From Armatimonadota bacterium (GTDB lineage: Bacteria > Armatimonadota > Fimbriimonadia > Fimbriimonadales > Fimbriimonadaceae), in the NCBI GenBank assembly GCA_023423495.1, contig JAFAFM010000099.1, positions 1 through 8,483 on the forward strand: DNA of 8,483 nucleotides. Reading direction: 5' to 3'. Under the pieces are notes generated by a model that worked only from the letters and a program-made list of their open reading frames with translations, was not told where the DNA came from and made no database searches. The translations under genes and the position numbers were made by a program. Positions within the stretch are counted from its first letter, which is position 1; each line of letters opens with the position of its first letter. Shown piece after piece: positions 1 through 5,757 of the stretch.

Positions 1-1
1 G

Positions 2-460
2 GATGGAGTTGAGCTGTCTAGCATGCCGGACGACAAACGGTCCCGGGTGCGTTTGAAGGAATTTGGATTTGTTTTTCAACAGCCCTTTCTCCTGGGATAT
101 CTCACCGCTTTGGAAAATGTGTTGGTAGCGGTCCCCGGGCAGGTCCTTAAAGAAGAAGCTTCCGAACTGCTGCAGAAGTTGGGAATTGCGGGCAAATCTC
201 ACCGACTGCCGCATGAACTCAGCGGTGGGGAGCGCCAGCGCGTGTGCGTCGCCCGTGCGCTTTTAGGTTCGCCCAGAGTCATCTTTGCCGACGAACCTAC
301 GGCTGCGCTTGACCATGTAAATGGGATTCAGGTGGTCAACCTGCTCGACGAGAATCGGGGAGCCGGATCCTTGGTAATGGTGACCCACGACCCGTCGATG
401 CTCGAACGCGCTAACCGGATTGTTAAGCTTAGCGATGGATCCATCGATAGTATCGAATAA
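2..460 (+). CDS. ABC transporter ATP-binding protein, LolD/MacB type (5' truncated)
   Basis: This is the C-terminal part of an ATPase that would power a MacB/LolCDE/FtsX-like membrane complex from the cytoplasmic face. The frame is open to the left edge and reads DGVELSSMPDDKRSRVR, the usual segment of this family before the Q-loop, so the internal ATG at 23 is not the start and Walker A lies upstream of the window. Seen in order are the Q-loop (FVFQQPFLL, about bases 71-97), the ABC signature LSGGERQR (about 218-241), Walker B with D-loop (VIFADEPTAALD, about 278-313) and the H-loop (VTHDP, about 380-394). The gene ends at TAA 458-460. The subfamily is inferred from the spacing and the 'ALENV' segment. 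The exported substrate cannot be told, because the permease is not in the window. No clear intrinsic terminator follows. Confidence 0.93.
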   Translation, partial: DGVELSSMPDDKRSRVRLKEFGFVFQQPFLLGYLTALENVLVAVPGQVLKEEASELLQKLGIAGKSHRLPHELSGGERQRVCVARALLGSPRVIFADEPTAALDHVNGIQVVNLLDENRGAGSLVMVTHDPSMLERANRIVKLSDGSIDSIE

Positions 461-546
461 CGGCCGCTCGGTTATGTAAAGGTTTGCACTGCAGTAGCCG
501 AAGATTTCGTAAGGAAAAGGACCCCTTGGGACTGAGTCGCAAAACA

Positions 547-575
547 TTGACTTGAATTCTGGGGTCTGGTATCAT
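547..575 (+). promoter_or_regulatory. Sigma70-type promoter of speH
   Basis: A -35 box TTGACT (547-552) and a -10 box TATCAT (570-575) are separated by exactly 17 bases. Each differs from consensus at one position. Transcription would start near 582, giving a leader of about 235 bases before the speH start at 818. It is the best-formed promoter in the window. Confidence 0.72.
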
Positions 576-580
576 GCGCC

Positions 581-679
581 TTGCGTCACGGAAATGACCG
601 TGAGGCGGCTTGGGTAGCCCTCAAACTACCCCAGGAGAGATCCTCGCCTGACAAATAGATGAACAACTGGGAGACGCAA
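581..679 (+). ncRNA. Candidate structured leader RNA (possible riboswitch) upstream of speH
   Basis: Starting at the predicted transcription start, about 100 bases fold into nested perfect helices. P1 pairs TTGCGTC 581-587 with GACGCAA 673-679. P2 pairs TCACGG 586-591 with CCGTGA 598-603 and shares its first two bases with P1. P3 pairs AGGCG 603-607 with CGCCT 645-649. Inside P3 are P4, GGGTAG 612-617 with CTACCC 626-631, and P5, AGGA 633-636 with TCCT 641-644, capped by a GAGA loop of the GNRA type. P1 thus closes an outer junction and P3 an inner three-way junction. I do not recognise a known riboswitch consensus (SAM-I/IV, SAM-II, SAH, guanidine, cobalamin cores are not seen). The fold is read by eye without energy calculation or homologues. 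No terminator hairpin follows, so any control would more likely act on translation. Confidence 0.5.
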
Positions 680-817
680 TACAAAGTCGAAACTGGAAGC
701 AGCCAATCTGCAGCCTATTCCCATAGTTCAATGTCGGGCCTATCTGATCGTCGGGTTTCTCGCGTCCCCGTTCCAACGGGATGTCTGCGCACGGTAATTC
801 ATGTGAGGTCTATGTGA

Positions 818-1438
818 TTGGCAAACACTTTCATCCTTGTTAGCTCCGCTCTCGCCGCTTCGGTGATGGGCGCCGCGATTGCAGTTCCGGCTGCATCCTC
901 TCGTTTTTCTTGGCTCCGTCGTCTGCTTTCGGGCAAATCGCTTAAAAGTGATGCTGTAGCCGCGCCCATCGTCACCAAGGACGAGGGTTGGACGCTCATC
1001 AAATGCGATGATCCAGAATCTTTTGGACTCTGGCTCGGCAAGGATGAGACTGGACTTCCTTTCGGCCTCGACGAAGAGCCTTCGCTCGGTTCCCATCTCT
1101 TGGTCGAGCTTTTCGGTTGTGACAAACAATCGCTCGAACTGGAGAAATCGGTCGGTGTCGCTATGAACGACGCCGCCACCGAGAGTGAGGCCACCGTCGT
1201 CGCTCAATCGTTCCACGAGTTCAAGCCCTACGGCGTCTCGGGAGCGGTGATCATCCAGGAGTCTCATTACACGATCCACACGTGGCCGGAGCATGGCTAT
1301 GCGGCGGTGGATCTGTTCTACTGCGGCGGCACCGTCAAAGTGCACAAAGCAGTCGACGTGTTGCGCGAACGGTTCAAGCCGGAGCGCATCAAATTCCTCG
1401 TCGTCCGGCGAGGCTTGCAGGGCGAAGTCGAGCGCTAA
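818..1438 (+). CDS. speH: S-adenosylmethionine decarboxylase proenzyme (class 1B, SpeH) with N-terminal hydrophobic extension
   Basis: This enzyme removes CO2 from SAM to give the aminopropyl donor for spermidine. It is made as a proenzyme that cleaves itself to create a pyruvoyl group. The core (about residues 89-200) carries GVSGAVIIQESHYTIHTWPE. Ser149 in ESH is the predicted cleavage and pyruvoyl residue, with His154 and Cys169 at +5 and +20, the same spacing as Ser63/His68/Cys83 of the Thermotoga enzyme. The start is TTG at 818: an in-frame TGA sits just before it (815-817) and GAGG (805-808) lies 9 bases upstream. Usual bacterial class 1B proteins are near 120-130 residues. This one has 206, the extra part being an N-terminal hydrophobic segment (about residues 4-27), a basic SRFSWLRRLL stretch and a linker. 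A later start would shorten it. The gene has its own promoter, leader RNA and terminator. Confidence 0.93.
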   Translation: MANTFILVSSALAASVMGAAIAVPAASSRFSWLRRLLSGKSLKSDAVAAPIVTKDEGWTLIKCDDPESFGLWLGKDETGLPFGLDEEPSLGSHLLVELFGCDKQSLELEKSVGVAMNDAATESEATVVAQSFHEFKPYGVSGAVIIQESHYTIHTWPEHGYAAVDLFYCGGTVKVHKAVDVLRERFKPERIKFLVVRRGLQGEVER

Positions 1439-1459
1439 ACTTCAACTTCAAATTTAGGG

Positions 1460-1489
1460 GGCCAAGAATCACCATCTTGGCCTTTTTTT
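1460..1489 (+). terminator. Intrinsic terminator after speH
   Basis: GGCCAAGA (1460-1467) pairs perfectly with TCTTGGCC (1475-1482) around a 7-base loop and is followed by seven T's (1483-1489). It lies about 20 bases after the speH stop, so speH is probably monocistronic and the next gene needs its own promoter. Confidence 0.92.
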
Positions 1490-1510
1490 GCTTTGCTTAC
1501 TCCTTCCTCC

Positions 1511-1954
1511 ATGCTGGGTAGCATCCCACCGGTGACCCAAGAAAGCGGGAAGAGAAAATGCGTTTTACGAGGCTGGCAAGTTTATGCGCTCGTGTTAACT
1601 GGACTTGTAGCGTTGTCGCTTGCCTTTCCCTGGGCGTCTTGCATGGAGCGCGGCCGCAAAGATGGGTGGTATGCAGTGGATCAAGCGCTTAAGCTGGCTG
1701 GAAAGCGAGATTTTGACTCGATGGCTGCAATCGCAACTCCGGAAGTGATCGAGTTTATGAGAGAGCGCGACCGGAAATGGGGCAAAGTCTTGTCTTACAG
1801 TTTCGAAGATTCGTACGTGCAAATCAGTGGAACTCCAGCAAACTTCGAATATCGTGTATGGCGTCAGCAAAAAAATGTTCGCGAGGGTTTCACGGCCAGC
1901 GGACGTCAAGTTACCCGTGCATGGGTTGTTTGGCCGGAGGCAGAGGAAAAGTAA
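1511..1954 (+). CDS. Small membrane-anchored protein of unknown function
   Basis: I do not recognise the family. From ATG 1511 it has 147 residues: a short basic N-terminus (about 1-20), one hydrophobic segment (about 23-43, VYALVLTGLVALSLAF) and a soluble tail of about 100 residues rich in W, R and E, probably outside the membrane. The tail (WYAVDQALKLAGKRDFDSM, then aromatic strand-like stretches) resembles small NTF2-like or DUF4864-type domains only in general shape. The start is uncertain: TTG 1493 and GTG 1532 are in the same frame and none has a good ribosome site. No convincing promoter lies between the speH terminator and the start. The gene ends 18 bases from the convergent gene on the other strand. 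It is probably real because of its uninterrupted frame and plausible membrane topology. Confidence 0.6.
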   Translation: MLGSIPPVTQESGKRKCVLRGWQVYALVLTGLVALSLAFPWASCMERGRKDGWYAVDQALKLAGKRDFDSMAAIATPEVIEFMRERDRKWGKVLSYSFEDSYVQISGTPANFEYRVWRQQKNVREGFTASGRQVTRAWVVWPEAEEK

Positions 1955-1972
1955 GGGGCGCGAAGCAGATTT

Positions 1973-2470
1973 TTACGGAAAGAGCGCCTTGAAAACGGTT
2001 GACAATCCAATCAACATCAAGACCACACAAACAATAGCGACCGCCATGCAACCGGTTATCGCCCAATGAGAAGACTTTTGCACCAAGGGCGGCTCGCTAA
2101 TCCTAGGAATTGTCTGGCCCTTCGCTCGCGCTGCCGCCATTAATTCTTCAATTCGTTTATGAGCGAAGCCATCCTGCGGGATTACTTTTAAGCGGAGCTT
2201 CCGCAAGATCAATGCCTCATTGCCCCCGTAGGATAGGACGAAGTCTCTTACCGCTGATTCCTGCTCTGGCGTCAACTTTTCAACTAGAAACCACCATCGC
2301 CCGGCTTCAACCGGGTACCCGAGTTTGAGGTAGACCTCCGCCAAGCGCGATCGTAGGGAAAGGTCTTCTGGATATGAGGCGACGAGTCCATGCAGCCGGT
2401 CTCGCGCGATCCCGAGCTTGCCTTCGCTGAGTTCCTCTTCAACCTTTAGGAGAGTAGATTCGATCGACAT
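1973..2470 (-). CDS. DUF6584-like protein with C-terminal membrane anchor
   Basis: The N-terminal half (residues about 1-62) follows the pattern I associate with DUF6584: a first helix (LLKVEEELSEGKLGIARDRL), HGLVASYPEDLSLRSRLAEVYLKLG, then AGRWWFL, a TPR-like pair of helices ending in a conserved AGRW. The function of that family is unknown. Residues 65-130 are charged and helical. Residues about 136-158 form one hydrophobic span (CMAVAIVCVVLMLIGL) followed by only a few residues, so the protein should be tail-anchored with its bulk in the cytoplasm. ATG 2470 is supported by GGGAGA ending 4-5 bases upstream. It is the last gene of the minus-strand cluster and meets the plus-strand gene ending at 1954 tail to tail. 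The family assignment is from memory of the motif and is moderate in certainty. Confidence 0.8.
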   Translation of the reverse strand: MSIESTLLKVEEELSEGKLGIARDRLHGLVASYPEDLSLRSRLAEVYLKLGYPVEAGRWWFLVEKLTPEQESAVRDFVLSYGGNEALILRKLRLKVIPQDGFAHKRIEELMAAARAKGQTIPRISEPPLVQKSSHWAITGCMAVAIVCVVLMLIGLSTVFKALFP

Positions 2471-2525
2471 GTCTTCTCCCGTTTACTATTCGCTTCCCGG
2501 AATTGCTATCGGGGCAGAACAAGCC

Positions 2526-2891
2526 CTAACCCGGGAGTATGCCGTAATCCAAATGGGTTAGCTTGCCATTTTCGTAACGAAGTTCGATCACAAACGAAGG
2601 CTTGACGTCGTCCGGAATGACCCAACTATAGTGATATAAAAGAATTGTTCCGCTAAATCTAGGTGGCAAGGCGTCGATACCAGTATTCGATACGGTGCCA
2701 TCCACCTCCACCTTACTAGGCACCCAGTCACGCAATTGGGACCGCAAGTCCCGAATTTTGCTGCCAATTTTAAACTGCTTTGCAGTCGATTCCGGCTCGG
2801 GCATTCTGAGGCAGGAGCCGACCGGAACCCAGCATACACAAGAGAGCAAAATCAATCCAAGGATCAAGGCATGTCGGTTTTCGGCACTCAA
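2526..2891 (-). CDS. Small secreted or lipoprotein-like hypothetical protein
   Basis: This is a 121-residue protein of unrecognised family. It begins with a signal-like region (residues about 8-25, LILGLILLSCVCWVPV) ending in VGSC, a tolerable lipobox with Cys27 as the possible lipidated residue. A plain signal peptide is the alternative. The mature part is small and mixed, with a strand-rich end (SGTILLYHYSWVIPDD, FVIELRYENGKLTHLDYGIL) that looks like a compact beta domain. The start is TTG 2891, chosen because GGAGG (2905-2901 on this strand) lies 9 bases upstream, one of the best ribosome sites in the window. It starts 20 bases after the TPR gene stop, so the two are very likely co-transcribed. 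Confidence 0.72.
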   Translation of the reverse strand: MSAENRHALILGLILLSCVCWVPVGSCLRMPEPESTAKQFKIGSKIRDLRSQLRDWVPSKVEVDGTVSNTGIDALPPRFSGTILLYHYSWVIPDDVKPSFVIELRYENGKLTHLDYGILPG

Positions 2892-2911
2892 CCCTTAGAT
2901 CCTCCAAACGG

Positions 2912-4807
2912 CTACCGTTCGATTTCCGCCAAAACCGGCTCCAATTCCTGAATTTGCTCACCCGCTCCAAGTGCCTCGCGCACCTGACGAGCGATGTTCC
3001 GGGCCTCGTCCTCATGTCCTGCACGCTTCGCGGCCAGGCCGAGGTTCAAAAACACGCCCAGCGACTGAGGCAAGTTCTGAAAGGCGTACCGCATCACATG
3101 ATAGGCTTCGTCATTCTTGCCCTGTGCGCTGAGCGCCGCGTTCAATTCGCCATAAGCGGGTTCGCAACCGGGGAACAGCTCCACAAGCCGACGGGCTGCG
3201 TCTTCTGCTTCTTCCGCCTGGTTGAGTTTGTTATGCGCCGCGCTCAGCAGTGCCCACATCTTCCAGTAGTCGGCCAGCCAGTTGCGCATTGGCTTGAGCT
3301 CACGCACAGCTCCCTCAAAGTCCTCCGCTTCCATCTTGGTTCTAGCGGATTCAACAGACTCAGCACGCTTTGGCTGCTCCAGTTCGATAAGCCAGGCGAG
3401 CGTATTGGCCCGAGTGTCCTGATCCGGGTTGCAGTTGAGCACGTCTCGCAGAACTTTGGGAATCTCGAAATGGCGGTCCGCCATCTTGAGGGTCTCCGCA
3501 TATTGCAGCAATAGCTGCACATCGGTCGGATTGTCATCCAGCGCGTCTTCGAAGAAGTCCATCGCCCGATCGAGGTCGCCCTTGTTGGCAAGGATGGGCG
3601 CGTAGAACCGCTTGACAATCGCGTTGTTCTCCACCGACTCCAGAGCGTGCTCGAAGGCTTTTGTGCCTTCTTCCTCGCGACCCACCTGCATGAGCGTCAC
3701 CGCATGCTTCACGTGGGCTTCAGCACTCTGCGGATTCTTCTCAAGAATGTCCTTCCACAGCGGCACGATTTCGTGCTCTCGACCAGTCTGCTGTAGCACC
3801 ATGCTCAACATGTCGGCGCTCTGCGGTTGATCGCCTTCTAGCTCCAGAGCTTTGCGGAAGTTCCGCTCCGCATTCACGGGCATCCCAGCTTGAAGCTGAG
3901 CTAGACCCACACGGTGGTAGAGAGCCGCCATGTCCGAATCGTAGTTCTCGTCTTCTTCGCCATCATCCACGCGCTGCTTGTGCATGCGATCTCGGGCATT
4001 GACCGCCTTCTCATAAGAGTCCGCAGCACCGGCAGAATTGTTGACGGCTTGATTCAATTCACCCTGGACGAAGTAAGCCTTGAATTCGTCCGGTTCAGCG
4101 GCTTGCGCGCGCTCCAACACGCCGTTGATCAAGTCGTAGTTGCCGATCCGGGCCGCCGTGCAGGCTCGGGCCAACTCGGTAAGCACTTCGTATGGTCCCA
4201 AGAAATCCCCGTCCAACTTCATGGCTTCCTCGAGATTGGCAAAGGCGGCTTCAGGGGAGAACTCGCTCACCACGCGGCCTTGGGCCTGCTGCACATAGTG
4301 AAACGCGTCGAATCCTTCCAGAAACTTAAGGAAAGCGTCGGCGTTGTCCGTGCCGAACGGTAGTGTTTCGCCTGCCATGTCGGCCGGCAATTCGATTTGA
4401 GCTTCTTCGGCGATCGCTTTAATGAGCCGATGCAGTACTTGAAAGATCTCATTGCGGGAGACTTTCCAATTCTCAGACCGACGTGCTCCGTCTTCGCCGT
4501 TGTGGTGGAAGCGGACATCCAGGTCGAAACCGCTTTCGTTGGCGGCCACGTTGCCCTCCACCAGGACATCCACGCCCGACTGCTCGAACAGTTCCTTGAT
4601 CTGCGCGGCGTCGAGCTTCATGTCCGCAAAGTTGATAAACCCAACTTTGGTGCCGTCTTCCTCGTTGACCTGAGTCAGGTAGCTCACGCTGTTTACTTCA
4701 GCGTCGGTCGCCAGGCGAATCTGCTCGCTGGCAAAATTCGAGATTTGGCGTCCGAGAAATGCGGGCGTGCCTTGGGTAGGCATCAGCGGAAGAACAGCGA
4801 CTTTCAT
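2912..4807 (-). CDS. TolB-like N-terminal domain plus TPR repeat protein
   Basis: This 631-residue soluble protein has two parts. Residues about 1-105 (KVAVLPLMPTQGTPAFLGRQ..., then the SGVDVLVEGNV strand) match the TolB-N/CsgG-like domain often joined to TPR arrays and to class III cyclase or DNA-binding domains (VAVLPF ... LGVRYVLEGSV pattern). Residues about 155-631 are tetratricopeptide repeats, for example AALYHRVGLAQLQAGMPVNAERNFRKAL, AHVKHAVTLMQVGREEEGTKAFEHAL and DLDRAMDFFEDALDDNPTD. TPR arrays bind proteins; the partner is unknown. There is no signal peptide. The sequence is strongly acidic and clear of frameshifts. ATG 4807 has no Shine-Dalgarno site and follows the ppk2 stop by 40 bases; a TAAACT box ends 9 bases upstream, so a separate promoter with a very short leader is possible. 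Certain for domains, open for role. Confidence 0.9.
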   Translation of the reverse strand: MKVAVLPLMPTQGTPAFLGRQISNFASEQIRLATDAEVNSVSYLTQVNEEDGTKVGFINFADMKLDAAQIKELFEQSGVDVLVEGNVAANESGFDLDVRFHHNGEDGARRSENWKVSRNEIFQVLHRLIKAIAEEAQIELPADMAGETLPFGTDNADAFLKFLEGFDAFHYVQQAQGRVVSEFSPEAAFANLEEAMKLDGDFLGPYEVLTELARACTAARIGNYDLINGVLERAQAAEPDEFKAYFVQGELNQAVNNSAGAADSYEKAVNARDRMHKQRVDDGEEDENYDSDMAALYHRVGLAQLQAGMPVNAERNFRKALELEGDQPQSADMLSMVLQQTGREHEIVPLWKDILEKNPQSAEAHVKHAVTLMQVGREEEGTKAFEHALESVENNAIVKRFYAPILANKGDLDRAMDFFEDALDDNPTDVQLLLQYAETLKMADRHFEIPKVLRDVLNCNPDQDTRANTLAWLIELEQPKRAESVESARTKMEAEDFEGAVRELKPMRNWLADYWKMWALLSAAHNKLNQAEEAEDAARRLVELFPGCEPAYGELNAALSAQGKNDEAYHVMRYAFQNLPQSLGVFLNLGLAAKRAGHEDEARNIARQVREALGAGEQIQELEPVLAEIER

Positions 4808-4847
4808 GAAGGCGTTAGTTTACCGGTTGGGCAGGGTCGGCTTCGGG

Positions 4848-5672
4848 CTATTGGATATCTTTCCGAAATGCTTCCAGCTCGGTTTTTGCTTCCTCTCCGA
4901 TTGCCTCTAGTTTGGCCATCCACTGAGCCTTGTAGGGTCTTAAAGTTTCCACTAGCGTCTCGGTGACCGCCAGGTCTCGAAACCATTTTCGGTCTGACGG
5001 AATGACATACCACGGCGCTCGGTCCGAGTTGCACTTGGTGAGGGCATCGTTGTAAGCCTTTGTGTAGTCATCCCAGAATTCGCGCTCCTTCCAATCTCCA
5101 GCGCTCAATTTCCAAGCTTTAGTGACCTCTTTCTCGCGCTCCAACAAGCGCCCTTCCTGTTCTTCCTTCGAGATATGCAGACAGAACTTTACGATGATCG
5201 TGTTGCTGTCGATCAAGAGTTTCTCGAATTCGTTAATCCTTTCATATCGTCGCTTCCAGACTTCTTCAGGGGCGAGGTTGTGCACTCTCACCACGAGCAC
5301 GTCTTCGTAATGGCTTCGATTGAAAAAGGAAATTTGTCCTTTGGCGGGCACGTGCGGATGCACACGCCAGAGGAAATCATGAGAAAGCTCCAAAGGAGTT
5401 GGCACTTTAAATCCCACTGTGTGGACACCTTGGATGTCAACAAAGCGACTCAGCCCACGCAACGTTCCATCTTTGCCCGCCGTATCTCGACCCTGGAGCA
5501 CCACTAACAACCCATGCGTCCCAGCGGCGTACAACAGTTCCTGAAGCTCGTCCAGCTCGGCACCGAATGCCAAGGTCTTTTCCTGACCTTGTTCCTTTAA
5601 CAATCCCGCATCCACTTTCGAGTCGATCCTATTCAGGTCAATTGAGCCGGCGACCCTGTGCGCGTAAGGCAT
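4848..5672 (-). CDS. Polyphosphate kinase 2 family protein (polyphosphate:nucleotide phosphotransferase)
   Basis: PPK2 enzymes move phosphate between polyphosphate and AMP/ADP or GDP in the cytoplasm. The 274 residues are a full single-domain length for the family. Walker A is GRDTAGKD (residues 61-68, Lys67). The Walker B equivalent is FFNRSHYEDVLVVRVH (116-131), where Asn118 replaces the Asp of FDRSWY types, as is usual in the SHYEDVL subgroup. The lid region is about 172-190 (EGRLLEREKEVTKAWKLS), and SDRKWFRDLAV (226-236) is the conserved C-terminal motif. The subgroup includes class III enzymes (AMP and ADP), but the class cannot be fixed without alignment. ATG 5672 has no ribosome site; a TATACT box ends 5 bases before it, suggesting a leaderless transcript. 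It heads the minus-strand cluster and is divergent from the cyclase-domain gene. Confidence 0.95.
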   Translation of the reverse strand: MPYAHRVAGSIDLNRIDSKVDAGLLKEQGQEKTLAFGAELDELQELLYAAGTHGLLVVLQGRDTAGKDGTLRGLSRFVDIQGVHTVGFKVPTPLELSHDFLWRVHPHVPAKGQISFFNRSHYEDVLVVRVHNLAPEEVWKRRYERINEFEKLLIDSNTIIVKFCLHISKEEQEGRLLEREKEVTKAWKLSAGDWKEREFWDDYTKAYNDALTKCNSDRAPWYVIPSDRKWFRDLAVTETLVETLRPYKAQWMAKLEAIGEEAKTELEAFRKDIQ

Positions 5673-5683
5673 GGCAAAGTATA
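5673..5683 (-). promoter_or_regulatory. Candidate -10 box giving a leaderless ppk2 mRNA
   Basis: On the minus strand TATACT (5683-5678) is followed by five bases and then the ATG. A start 6-7 bases after the -10 box would fall on or next to the A of the start codon. There is no Shine-Dalgarno sequence, which fits. The -35 is poor: TTGCGC lies 20 bases upstream. Confidence 0.4.
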
Positions 5684-5729
5684 GGCTGTTACTTGAAGAA
5701 TGAGCGCAACTACCTGCATCGGCCTAAAG

Positions 5730-5735
5730 TAGAAT
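5730..5735 (+). promoter_or_regulatory. Candidate -10 box for the cyclase-domain operon
   Basis: TAGAAT (5730-5735) would place the transcript start near 5742, about 15 bases before the TTG start at 5758. The matching -35 region (GCAACT, 18 bases upstream) is weak. Together with the ppk2 box it makes a divergent promoter region of about 85 bases between the two genes. Confidence 0.3.
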
Positions 5736-5757
5736 TCTTACGGGTTCAGAGAAAGAC

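Noticed and set aside
574..617. Tiny ORFs ATG 574-597 and ATG 594-617 in the speH leader
   Set aside because: The first begins before the predicted transcript start; the second has 7 codons, no ribosome site, and lies within the P2-P4 helices.
692..706. GGAAGCAGCCAA, resembling the conserved part of bacterial SRP RNA domain IV, also as a 15-base direct repeat at 7026-7040
   Set aside because: The GGAA-tetraloop hairpin and the CAGG side of the SRP internal loop are missing, and no long hairpin surrounds it. The second copy is inside a coding region, so the match looks accidental.
740..1345. 201-codon minus-strand frame over speH
   Set aside because: The plus strand here encodes an unmistakable AdoMet decarboxylase with its catalytic triad; the antisense product has no family features.
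1558..1683. ATG 1558 with a purine-rich AAGAGA upstream in another frame of the small membrane protein gene
   Set aside because: It gives about 40 codons of low-complexity sequence ending early, while the frame from 1511 encodes a coherent membrane protein over the whole region.
1957..1988. GGCGC/GCGCC inverted repeat between the convergent genes as a bidirectional terminator
   Set aside because: The stem is only 5 pairs around a loop of more than 20 bases and lacks adjacent T runs in the right place.
2954..3514. Plus-strand frames over the TPR gene, including 2954-3514, 3914-4363 and 4397-4966
   Set aside because: All lie antisense to the TolB/TPR gene, whose repeats are continuous; their products look like reverse-strand shadows.
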